Positions 16,766 to 24,537 of a stretch of DNA of 64,000 nucleotides are shown piece by piece. Location: positions 1 to 64,000 of the forward strand of contig JBHBQE010000020.1 in the NCBI GenBank assembly GCA_041776485.1, read 5' to 3'. The position numbers and the translations under genes are program-made. Source of the DNA: JBHBQE01 sp041776485. Lineage in GTDB: Bacteria; Bacillota; Clostridia; Lachnospirales; Lachnospiraceae. Each line of letters opens with the position of its first letter. Positions within the stretch are counted from its first letter, which is position 1. The notes under the pieces are model-generated. The model saw nothing but the letters and a program-made list of their open reading frames with translations. It searched no databases and was not told the origin of the DNA.

Positions 16766-17527
16766 ATAAAGAAAATATCTGCTGAACATAATTTAATATT
16801 AGCCTGGGAAAAGGCTTTAGATATATTATATCCTCCCAGATGTATCCTTTGTGATAATGTGCTGAAGGCAGGGGAAATTAGATATGGATTTTGTAATGCC
16901 TGTAGTGATATAATAAGGCCTGTAAAGGATAATATTTGCCTTAAATGTGGGAAACCGTTAAACTCTGCACTGGAATATTGTAGAGATTGCAGAAGATACA
17001 GACATCTTTACAATCAGGGGAGAGGGATATTTGAGTATGGTAGCCTTCGAGAGGCAATGTATCGTTTTAAATACTCAAACAGAAGAGATTATGCCGGATT
17101 TTTTGCTAAAGCTGCTATTAAATATAACGGGGTCTGGTTACGGGAAATTGCTCCGGATATAATTATTCCTGTTCCGATGTATCCGGGGAAAAAGCGAAAA
17201 AGAGGATATAATCAGGCGGAGATATTTGGAAGAAAACTTTCAAAGGAGATCGGTATTCCCTGTAGAGAGGATATTATCTATAGAATTAGGGATACCATGC
17301 CATTAAAAGCTCTTGTTGCCGCCCAAAGGCAGACTAAACTGAAAGAAGCCTTTGAATGTAGGCGGATAATACCGGGGGATATTAGGATTTTGTTGGTGGA
17401 CGATATATATACTACAGGTTCTACTGTAGATGAAATATCTGGAACTTTGATAAAATCGGGCGCGGTAGATATTTATTGTTTATATATATGTATAGGTAGG
17501 AAAGAAGAGAGTTCTTATGGAAGTTAG
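16766..17527 (+). CDS. comF: ComF-family phosphoribosyltransferase-like protein, probable non-ATG start
   Basis: ComF proteins join an N-terminal cysteine zinc finger to a type I phosphoribosyltransferase domain and support DNA uptake in competent bacteria. The C-terminal PRPP motif ILLVDDIYTTGSTVDE is clear, as is PVPMYPGKKRKRGYNQAEIF. The usual ComF opening LDILYPPRCILCDN, holding the first CxxC, lies upstream of the first orthodox codon (GTG 16859). In that upstream frame there is no ATG, GTG or TTG; AAAAGGG at 16752-16758 is placed for an ATA codon at 16766. I therefore put the start there with caution. It overlaps yvyF by 11 bases. Confidence 0.85.
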   Translation: MKKISAEHNLILAWEKALDILYPPRCILCDNVLKAGEIRYGFCNACSDIIRPVKDNICLKCGKPLNSALEYCRDCRRYRHLYNQGRGIFEYGSLREAMYRFKYSNRRDYAGFFAKAAIKYNGVWLREIAPDIIIPVPMYPGKKRKRGYNQAEIFGRKLSKEIGIPCREDIIYRIRDTMPLKALVAAQRQTKLKEAFECRRIIPGDIRILLVDDIYTTGSTVDEISGTLIKSGAVDIYCLYICIGRKEESSYGS

Positions 17528-17927
17528 AAATTGCAGAAAATGCAGGCGACTTTTTAATTATCTTGGCGGCATTAGTATTTGTCCTATTTGTAAAGAAGAA
17601 TTAGAGAAACAGTTTTATGTGGTTAGGGATTATATTAGGGAAAATCCCCACTCTACAATTCAGGATGTTGCTCAGGAGACAGGTACTGATGTTAGACAGA
17701 TAGGGGATTGGATTAAGGAAGGCAGGCTTGTGCTTTCACCAGATTCACCGATAATTGTTAAATGTGAAAAATGCGGTGCACCGGTAACCAAAGGTAGGTT
17801 TTGTGATAAATGCAACCAAAGCTTAACAGAAAATCTTGAGGCATTAATTACAGGTCAGGAAAAACCTAAAACTCATTTAAGGGATGATGATGCCAACGGA
17901 CCCAAAATGAGATTCAAGAAATTTTAA
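17517..17927 (+). CDS. YvyF-like flagellar operon protein
   Basis: 136 residues. Two zinc-ribbon-like cysteine pairs: CRKC/CPIC near residues 6-24 and CEKC/CDKC near residues 82-101, separated by a helix-turn-helix-like segment (TIQDVAQETGTDVRQIGDWI). The arrangement matches the TIGR03826/YvyF family found between comF and flgM in Bacillus and clostridia. Its role is poorly known; a regulatory function in flagellar gene expression is suggested by location only. Here flgM is not next but 18 kb away. Confidence 0.8.
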   Translation: MEVRNCRKCRRLFNYLGGISICPICKEELEKQFYVVRDYIRENPHSTIQDVAQETGTDVRQIGDWIKEGRLVLSPDSPIIVKCEKCGAPVTKGRFCDKCNQSLTENLEALITGQEKPKTHLRDDDANGPKMRFKKF

Positions 17928-17964
17928 TAGGCAGGCTTTTATTGGAAGATTTCTGGAAATACAA

Positions 17965-17999
17965 AATGGGATACAGATTTAGTCTGTATCCCATTATTC
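17965..17999. terminator. Bidirectional intrinsic terminator between yvyF and the DtxR-family gene
   Basis: AATGGGATACAGA (17965-17977) and TCTGTATCCCATT (17983-17995) form a perfect 13-bp stem with a five-base loop. A-rich sequence on the left and ATTCAGATATTTTT on the right let it serve both convergent genes. Confidence 0.8.
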
Positions 18000-18375
18000 A
18001 GATATTTTTAAAATGATCCTTCATTGCCTGAAAAGTCTCTGCACTTACATAGTGCTCCACTCGACAAGCGTCAGCTGCTGCAATTGTTTCGGGAACTCCA
18101 AGGCTTACAAAAAAATTGGTAAGAAAAAGATGTCTTTCATAGGTTTTGTTAGCAATTTCTTCTCCTAATTCCGTAAGGGTAATATGGTTTTTCTCATCAA
18201 TTTTGATGTAGTTATTTTGCTTGAGCTGTTTTAGGAATATGGAAACAGTTGCCCTTGCATACCCAAAATAGCTGCAAATATCTATAGCTCTTACATAATC
18301 TAATTTTTTGGAGAGGGTTAATATTGACTCCAAATAATCCTCTGCAGATTCTCCTAATTTCATGTTTATCTCCAA
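17998..18375 (-). CDS. DtxR/MntR-family metal-dependent repressor
   Basis: 125 residues: N-terminal winged helix-turn-helix (about 8-70, RAIDICSYFGYARATVSIFL) plus metal-binding dimerisation domain, with no SH3-like third domain, as in MntR. The expected ligands can be aligned: Asp and Glu in EDYLESI, His in ERHLFLTNFF, and CRVEH near the end. At the position where Bacillus MntR has Glu99 this protein has Cys, as in DtxR/IdeR, so iron versus manganese preference is unclear. No metal transporter adjoins it; valS is divergent. Confidence 0.85.
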   Translation of the reverse strand: MEINMKLGESAEDYLESILTLSKKLDYVRAIDICSYFGYARATVSIFLKQLKQNNYIKIDEKNHITLTELGEEIANKTYERHLFLTNFFVSLGVPETIAAADACRVEHYVSAETFQAMKDHFKNI

Positions 18376-18422
18376 TCTGAATAAAACAATTACTTTATAT
18401 TCTATAAAATGTTATTAATAAA

Positions 18423-18451
18423 TTCAACTGATATTGTCTTTATGCTATAAT
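18423..18451 (+). promoter_or_regulatory. Sigma-A type promoter for valS
   Basis: TTCAAC (18423-18428), 17 bases, TATAAT (18446-18451). Only about 30 bases of leader remain before the start codon, too short for a T-box. Confidence 0.6.
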
Positions 18452-18486
18452 ACACACCATTATATTTATAAAAGGGAGATTTTATT

Positions 18487-21129
18487 TTGAAAGAGTTGGC
18501 AAAAACCTATGACCCTAAAGAAATAGAGGACAAGATATATAAAAAGTGGGAGAATAACGGATATTTTCATGCAAAGGTCAATCCGAACAAAAGAGCCTTT
18601 TGTATAGTTATGCCCCCGCCAAATATTACAGGACAGCTTCATATGGGGCATGCTCTGGATAATACATTACAGGATATTTTGATTCGATTTAAACGTATGC
18701 AGGGATATGAAGCTCTGTGGCAGCCGGGTACAGATCATGCCGCTATAGCCACAGAGGTTAAGATAATAGAAGCTCTTAAGGAGGATGGGCTATCCAAGGA
18801 GGAAATGGGCAGAGAGGCATTCCTGAAAAGAGCCTGGGAATGGAAAGAGGAATATGGCAGCAGGATAATAAATCAGCTGAAAAAGCTGGGCTCATCTGCA
18901 GATTGGGATAGGGAACGCTTTACCATGGATGAGGGCTGTTCCAAGGCTGTAGAGGAGGTATTTCTTCGATTACACAAAGAGGGGCTTATATACAAAGGGG
19001 ACAGAATAATAAACTATTGTCCGCTTTGTAAAACTTCTATTTCTGATGCAGAGGTATTGTATGAGGAAAAAGAAGGGAATATGTGGCATATCCTCTACCC
19101 TATTAAGGGGCAGGAGGATAGAAAGGTTGAGATTGCCACCACCAGACCGGAAACCATGCTGGGCGATACAGCCATTGCTGTTCACCCTGAGGACGATAGA
19201 TATAAGGATTTAATTGGCAAAGAGGTTATTTTACCAATCCTTAATAAGCCCATTCCTATAGTAGCTGATGAATATGTGGATATGGAATTTGGAACGGGAG
19301 TGGTAAAGATTACACCGGGACATGATCCTAACGACTTTGAAGTAGGGCTGAGGCATAATCTGCCGGTTATTAATATCCTTAATAAAGACGGTACCATCAA
19401 TGAAAATGGCGGCGAATATGCGGGGCTTGGAATGAGCGAGGCCAGAGCTGCTATTGTGGAAAGGCTTAAAAAGGCAGGTCTGTTGGTAAAGGTAGCTGTT
19501 CACAACCATAATGTGGGAACCCATGACAGGTGCAAAACAGTCATAGAACCAATGGTAATGCCCCAGTGGTTCGTTAAAATGGAGAGCCTTGCAAAACCGG
19601 CTATAGAGGCAGCGGACAGGAGCGAAGTATCCTTTGTTCCCGACAGGTTCAAGAAAACCTATTATAACTGGCTGAATAATATTAGGGACTGGTGTATTTC
19701 CAGACAGCTTTGGTGGGGGCATAGAATACCTGCCTATACCTGTGACTCCTGTGGCAAGCTTATTGTAGCAGGAAGTGAAAATGTACCTGAAAAATGCGAT
19801 GTCTGCGGAGGTCATCTTACTCAGGATCCGGATACATTGGACACATGGTTTTCCTCTGCGCTTTGGCCCTTTTCCACTTTAGGGTGGCCGGACAATACAA
19901 AGGAGCTTTCTTATTTTTATCCGGGGGATGTGCTGGTTACAGGCTATGATATAATTTTTTTCTGGGTAATAAGGATGGTCTTTTCCGGTATTCACAATAT
20001 GGGAGAGGTTCCGTTTAATAAGGTATTTATTCATGGTCTTGTAAGGGATTCTCTTGGCAGAAAAATGAGCAAGTCCCTTGGGAATGGGATAGATCCCCTT
20101 GAGGTAATAGGTAAATACGGTGCAGATGCTTTAAGGCTTACTTTGGTGACTGGAAATGCTCCGGGAAATGATATGCGTTTTTATTGGGAAAAGGTGGAGG
20201 CATCTCGGAATTTTGCCAATAAGGTTTGGAACGCTTCCAGATTTATCCTTATGAATCTGGATACAGAAATTAAAGAACCTGATGAGGGCGATTTGGAGAT
20301 TTCTGATAAATGGATTATATCAAGGCTTAATAATTTGATTAAGCAGGTTACTGAAAATATGGATAAATATGAGTTGGGTATTGCTGTTGGCAAGATATAT
20401 GACTTTATATGGGAAGAATTTTGTGATTGGTATATTGAGATAGTTAAGCCCAGAATGTGGAATAAGGAGAAGGAAGCCAGCAGAAACACAGCTTTATATG
20501 TGCTGACTGACGTGCTTTCCAATGCTTTAAGACTGCTGCACCCCTTTATGCCGTTTATAACCGAGGAGATATATTTGGCATTGCTTCCGGACAGGGAAAC
20601 TCTTATGACAGAGGATTGGCCTGAGTATAAGGAAGAAAGCAACTACCCTGTGGAAGAAGATATAATGGTCAGGATAATGGAGCTGACTAAGGGTGTGAGA
20701 AATCTGAGGAGTCAGATGAATGTACCTAATAGCAAGAAGGCTTCCATTGTGATTACAAGCTCCAAGGAAGGTGTTAGGGAATTATTTAGCAAAAATAAAA
20801 ATATATATGAAGGTCTTAGTTATGCAAAGGATATACAGGTATGTGAGGAAAATACCGCAAAGACGGAAAATGCGGTTTCCTTTGTAATGACAGACGCAGT
20901 TGTATTTATGCCTCTGGCAGAGCTTGTGGATACTCAAAAGGAGCTTGAGAGGCTGGAAAAGGAGGAAAATCGTCTTTCATCAGAATTGAAACGATCCAGG
21001 GCAATGCTTTCCAATGAGAAATTCCTTGTCAAGGCTCCCGCAGATAAGGTGGCAGAGGAAAAGAGTAAGCTTGAAAAATATGAGCAGATGATGAGGGATG
21101 TTCAAGCTAGAATACAGGCAATGAAATAA
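18487..21129 (+). CDS. valS: Valyl-tRNA synthetase
   Basis: Class I aminoacyl-tRNA synthetase charging tRNA-Val, with editing of mischarged threonine. 880 residues, normal length. The HIGH motif appears as HMGH (about residue 52) in PPPNITGQLHMGHALDN, the KMSKS motif about residue 526 in GRKMSKSLGNGIDP, and the C-terminal coiled coil ends the protein (QKELERLEKEENRLSSELKR). Start is TTG with AAAGGGAG about nine bases upstream. It heads a run of co-oriented genes separated by very short gaps. Confidence 0.98.
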   Translation: MKELAKTYDPKEIEDKIYKKWENNGYFHAKVNPNKRAFCIVMPPPNITGQLHMGHALDNTLQDILIRFKRMQGYEALWQPGTDHAAIATEVKIIEALKEDGLSKEEMGREAFLKRAWEWKEEYGSRIINQLKKLGSSADWDRERFTMDEGCSKAVEEVFLRLHKEGLIYKGDRIINYCPLCKTSISDAEVLYEEKEGNMWHILYPIKGQEDRKVEIATTRPETMLGDTAIAVHPEDDRYKDLIGKEVILPILNKPIPIVADEYVDMEFGTGVVKITPGHDPNDFEVGLRHNLPVINILNKDGTINENGGEYAGLGMSEARAAIVERLKKAGLLVKVAVHNHNVGTHDRCKTVIEPMVMPQWFVKMESLAKPAIEAADRSEVSFVPDRFKKTYYNWLNNIRDWCISRQLWWGHRIPAYTCDSCGKLIVAGSENVPEKCDVCGGHLTQDPDTLDTWFSSALWPFSTLGWPDNTKELSYFYPGDVLVTGYDIIFFWVIRMVFSGIHNMGEVPFNKVFIHGLVRDSLGRKMSKSLGNGIDPLEVIGKYGADALRLTLVTGNAPGNDMRFYWEKVEASRNFANKVWNASRFILMNLDTEIKEPDEGDLEISDKWIISRLNNLIKQVTENMDKYELGIAVGKIYDFIWEEFCDWYIEIVKPRMWNKEKEASRNTALYVLTDVLSNALRLLHPFMPFITEEIYLALLPDRETLMTEDWPEYKEESNYPVEEDIMVRIMELTKGVRNLRSQMNVPNSKKASIVITSSKEGVRELFSKNKNIYEGLSYAKDIQVCEENTAKTENAVSFVMTDAVVFMPLAELVDTQKELERLEKEENRLSSELKRSRAMLSNEKFLVKAPADKVAEEKSKLEKYEQMMRDVQARIQAMK

Positions 21130-21138
21130 GGAGAAGCA

Positions 21139-21294
21139 ATGATAGATTTTGAAGAGGAAATCAAAAAATATAAGCCAATGATTGAGGTTAAGGAAGCAGA
21201 AGCTGCCATTATTAACAGGGATCTTACTGATATGGTGGATATACTGAAGGAAATGGTGACGAGAGATGCGGGAAGCGGAGATTTATATAGATGA
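21139..21294 (+). CDS. Small hypothetical protein, 51 residues, coupled to valS and the TPR gene
   Basis: ATG at 21139 preceded by AAGGAGAAG and followed by an uninterrupted frame of 51 codons (MIDFEEEIKKYKPMIEVKEA, then EAAIINRDLTDMVDI). Its TGA overlaps the ATG of the next gene in the ATGA pattern typical of translational coupling. Acidic and helical, no membrane segment. Not recognised; the good ribosome site and coupling support it as a real gene. Confidence 0.7.
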   Translation: MIDFEEEIKKYKPMIEVKEAEAAIINRDLTDMVDILKEMVTRDAGSGDLYR

Positions 21295-22613
21295 GCAGTT
21301 TTCTTGATGGAAATTTAAGTCAAGATAAAGCCTTAAGTGGAAATGTCAGGATAAATTCATATAATAAAATTATTAATTTGGCAAAGCTTTCTTATAACGA
21401 GGGGCTTGCAAGAGCAAGAGTTCGTGATATTTCAGGAGCAATAGAGGAGTTAAACAAATCCCTTAAGCTTTATAAATATAATACAAACGCAAGAAATCTT
21501 CTGGGGCTTTGCTACTTTGAAATAGGGGAGCCTGTGTATGCTATGTCTGAATGGGTTATTTCCAAGAATCTTCAGCCGGAAAATAATATTGCAGATAATT
21601 ATTTAACGGAATTGCAAAAAAACAGCAGTACCTTAAATAATATGAAGGAATCTATTAAAAAGTATAATCAGGCTGTGAATTATATCAGGCGTGGCGACTA
21701 TGACCTTGCAAAAATTCAATTAAAGCATTTGGTGGCAAAAAGTCCGGGAATGCTTAGAGCTAAGGGTCTTTTGGCACTGCTGTATTTAAAGGATAATGAG
21801 CCAAAGCTGGCAAGAAAGGAGCTCCTTAAGGCTACAGGAATTGATATAGGCAATAGAGATATTAACACGTATCTAAAAGAGGCTGAACGTGTTCTAAGGG
21901 GCAATAAAAGTCAGAAAAAAAAGAATAATGATGAAAGCTCCGGGATATCTTACATTATGAATTATTCCAGAGTCAGCATTGTGAATATGATTATTGGTTC
22001 AATCCTTGGTGTATTGGTAAGCTTGTTTTTAATTTTTCCTACTATAACTCAGAAATATAATAGTGATAGAATAACAAGAATTATTAATACCAATGAAGAA
22101 AATATAAGTGTGGAAAATAACAGAGCTGCTATGGAACAGACTATTGAGGCATTAAATAATAAATTAGTGGCGTATGAGGGGAAGGCAGATGTTAAGGAAA
22201 GCTATGAACATCTGATATCTGCAATAATTGCAATAAATGACGGGGATTTAGATAAGGCATCGGAACATTTTCCACAAATATCACGGGAGCTTTTAGATAC
22301 TACCGGATTGGAAGCCTATGATTCGATATCAGATGTTATGGGAGAACATATCCTGAACAATAATTATAATAAGGCGAAGAAACTGTTGGAAGATAAGAAT
22401 TATTCCGATGCAGTTACCGGATATCTTATAGTTTTAGAGGCAAATGAAGAATATAATAATGGTAATGCCCTTCTGGAATTAGCACGCTCCTATGATGGGT
22501 TAAAGGATGAGGAGAATGCGATTAAATATTATAATAGGGTTATAGAGTTATTCCCGGACAGTGATATAGCAGAACAGGCAAGTGAAAGAATTGCAGCTTT
22601 GGAAGAAGGTTAA
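21291..22613 (+). CDS. TPR-repeat membrane protein
   Basis: 440 residues. N-terminal TPR-like repeats (about 30-180; SLKLYKYNTNARNLLGLCYF, AKIQLKHLVAKSPGMLRAKG), one membrane helix around residue 235-252 (MIIGSILGVLVSLFLIFP), a coiled-coil stretch, and a second TPR group at the C terminus (ALLELARSYDGLKDEENAIK). This predicts a cytoplasmic scaffold joined to an extracytoplasmic one. Located just before ftsH (4-base gap), so it may assist a membrane process, but no function is established. Confidence 0.7.
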   Translation: MSSFLDGNLSQDKALSGNVRINSYNKIINLAKLSYNEGLARARVRDISGAIEELNKSLKLYKYNTNARNLLGLCYFEIGEPVYAMSEWVISKNLQPENNIADNYLTELQKNSSTLNNMKESIKKYNQAVNYIRRGDYDLAKIQLKHLVAKSPGMLRAKGLLALLYLKDNEPKLARKELLKATGIDIGNRDINTYLKEAERVLRGNKSQKKKNNDESSGISYIMNYSRVSIVNMIIGSILGVLVSLFLIFPTITQKYNSDRITRIINTNEENISVENNRAAMEQTIEALNNKLVAYEGKADVKESYEHLISAIIAINDGDLDKASEHFPQISRELLDTTGLEAYDSISDVMGEHILNNNYNKAKKLLEDKNYSDAVTGYLIVLEANEEYNNGNALLELARSYDGLKDEENAIKYYNRVIELFPDSDIAEQASERIAALEEG

Positions 22614-22617
22614 GTAA

Positions 22618-24537
22618 ATGTTAAATAATAATGGAAAAAAGGATTTAAAAAATGACGGCAGGGGTCCGATTTTGACCTTTGTGACAATTTCCCTCATAGC
22701 TCTTTTTGTAACATATTTTCTTTATAATGGGATTAGTGGCGGTGTCGGTGAGGAGGTCAGCTATTCTCAGTTTTGGGATTTGGTAGAAAAGGGAGAGGTA
22801 AAATCGGTAAAGATCAGTTCAAGTACAATAGAGTTTTCCGTGACAGAGGACTCTGATTTTTCTGTTTCCGAAGAAAAAAAATCTCTGGATGAGGCAATAT
22901 ATGAGGTTACCGGAAAGCATGTGGATATAACGTATAAGACAGGGTATATAAATGATGAGGAGCTGTTGCCTCAGCTCAAGAAGCATAATGTGGAGATTAA
23001 ACGGAGCAATTCCGATACCACTCAGTCCTTTATCTACAATATATTAAGTTTAGTTATACCTTTGGCTCTTATTTGGCTGGTTTTCGGCTTTGTAATGAGG
23101 AAGATGGGCGGTGGCGGAGCTATGGGTGTCGGCAGGAGCAATGCCAAAGTTTATGTGGAAAAAACAACAGGGATTACTTTTGCCGATGTGGCAGGGCAGG
23201 ATGAGGCAAAGGAGTCGTTAGAGGAGGTTGTAGACTTTTTACATAACCCTAAGAAATATACTGCCATTGGCGCCAAACTTCCTAAGGGTGCGCTTTTAGT
23301 TGGACCGCCCGGAACAGGAAAAACTCTTTTGGCAAAGGCTGTGGCAGGAGAGGCTCAGGCGCCGTTTTTCTCATTGGCAGGTTCGGATTTTGTAGAAATG
23401 TTTGTGGGTGTAGGAGCCTCAAGAGTTAGAGATTTGTTTAAAGAGGCGCAAAAGCAGGCACCTGCTATTATATTTATTGATGAAATAGACGCAATAGGAA
23501 AAAGCCGTGACAGCAGATATGGCGGCGGAAATGATGAAAGAGAGCAGACACTTAATCAGCTCCTTGCAGAAATGGATGGCTTTGAGTCATCAAAGGGACT
23601 TATGATATTGGCAGCCACCAACAGACCCGAGGTATTGGATAAAGCACTTTTACGTCCCGGAAGATTTGACAGAAGAATAATTGTTGACCGTCCGGATCAG
23701 AAGGGAAGGCTTGAAACATTAAAGGTTCATGCCAAGGATGTAGCCATGGACGAAACTGTGGATTTAGAGATGATGGCTACCGCTTCCGCAGGACTTGTGG
23801 GAAGTGATTTGGCTAATATTATTAATGAAGCTGCTATTAATGCAGTTAAGCACAATCGTAAATATGTAAGTCAAGCGGATTTATTTGAGGCGTTTGAGCT
23901 TGTGGCAGTGGGTGGCAAGGAAAAGAAAAATCGTCTGATGAGCGAAAAGGAGAAGCATACAGTATCCTACCATGAGGTAGGTCATGCTCTGGTAAGTGCT
24001 CTGCAAAAGAATACGGAGCCTGTGCAAAAAATTACCATAGTTCCAAGAACTATGGGTGCACTTGGTTATACTCTCCAAACTCCTGAGGAGGAGAAGTTCC
24101 TGGAAAGTAAGGAGGAGTTGATTGCAAATATCACTACTTTTATGGCAGGACGTGCTGCAGAGGAGCTGGTTTATGGATCTGTTACCAGTGGTGCTGCAAA
24201 CGATATTGAAAGGGCAACAAGTATTGCCAGAAATATGGTAACAAGATTCGGCATGTCTAAGAAGTTTGGAATGATGGGACTTGCCACGGTGGAAAGTCAA
24301 TATCTGGAGGGCAGAGCTTCTCTTACTTGTGGTGACGGAACAGCAAGTATGATAGATGAAGAAGTGTTGGCAATTATTAATTCATGTTATAATAATGCTA
24401 TGGAGCTGCTAAAGAGTCATAGAGAAGTGCTGGATAAAATAGCGGATTTTCTTTATGAAAAGGAAACTATTACCGGCAAGGAATTTATGGAAATGTTCAG
24501 AAGCCTTACAGGTATAGCAGAGGAAGAAAATGCCTGA
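22618..24537 (+). CDS. ftsH: ATP-dependent zinc metalloprotease FtsH
   Basis: Membrane-bound AAA protease for quality control of membrane and regulatory proteins. 639 residues: first membrane helix about 15-38, an extracytoplasmic domain, second helix about 135-158, then the AAA module with Walker A GPPGTGKT (about 233), Walker B IIFIDEIDAIG and the second region of homology NRPEVLDKALLRPGRFDR. The zinc site HEVGH lies about residue 452. The stop overlaps the uvrC start by eight bases. Confidence 0.97.
   Translation: MLNNNGKKDLKNDGRGPILTFVTISLIALFVTYFLYNGISGGVGEEVSYSQFWDLVEKGEVKSVKISSSTIEFSVTEDSDFSVSEEKKSLDEAIYEVTGKHVDITYKTGYINDEELLPQLKKHNVEIKRSNSDTTQSFIYNILSLVIPLALIWLVFGFVMRKMGGGGAMGVGRSNAKVYVEKTTGITFADVAGQDEAKESLEEVVDFLHNPKKYTAIGAKLPKGALLVGPPGTGKTLLAKAVAGEAQAPFFSLAGSDFVEMFVGVGASRVRDLFKEAQKQAPAIIFIDEIDAIGKSRDSRYGGGNDEREQTLNQLLAEMDGFESSKGLMILAATNRPEVLDKALLRPGRFDRRIIVDRPDQKGRLETLKVHAKDVAMDETVDLEMMATASAGLVGSDLANIINEAAINAVKHNRKYVSQADLFEAFELVAVGGKEKKNRLMSEKEKHTVSYHEVGHALVSALQKNTEPVQKITIVPRTMGALGYTLQTPEEEKFLESKEELIANITTFMAGRAAEELVYGSVTSGAANDIERATSIARNMVTRFGMSKKFGMMGLATVESQYLEGRASLTCGDGTASMIDEEVLAIINSCYNNAMELLKSHREVLDKIADFLYEKETITGKEFMEMFRSLTGIAEEENA

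Noticed and set aside
18376..18486. Possible T-box riboswitch upstream of valS
   Set aside because: The predicted promoter leaves only about 30 bases of leader and no T-box sequence or terminator is visible.
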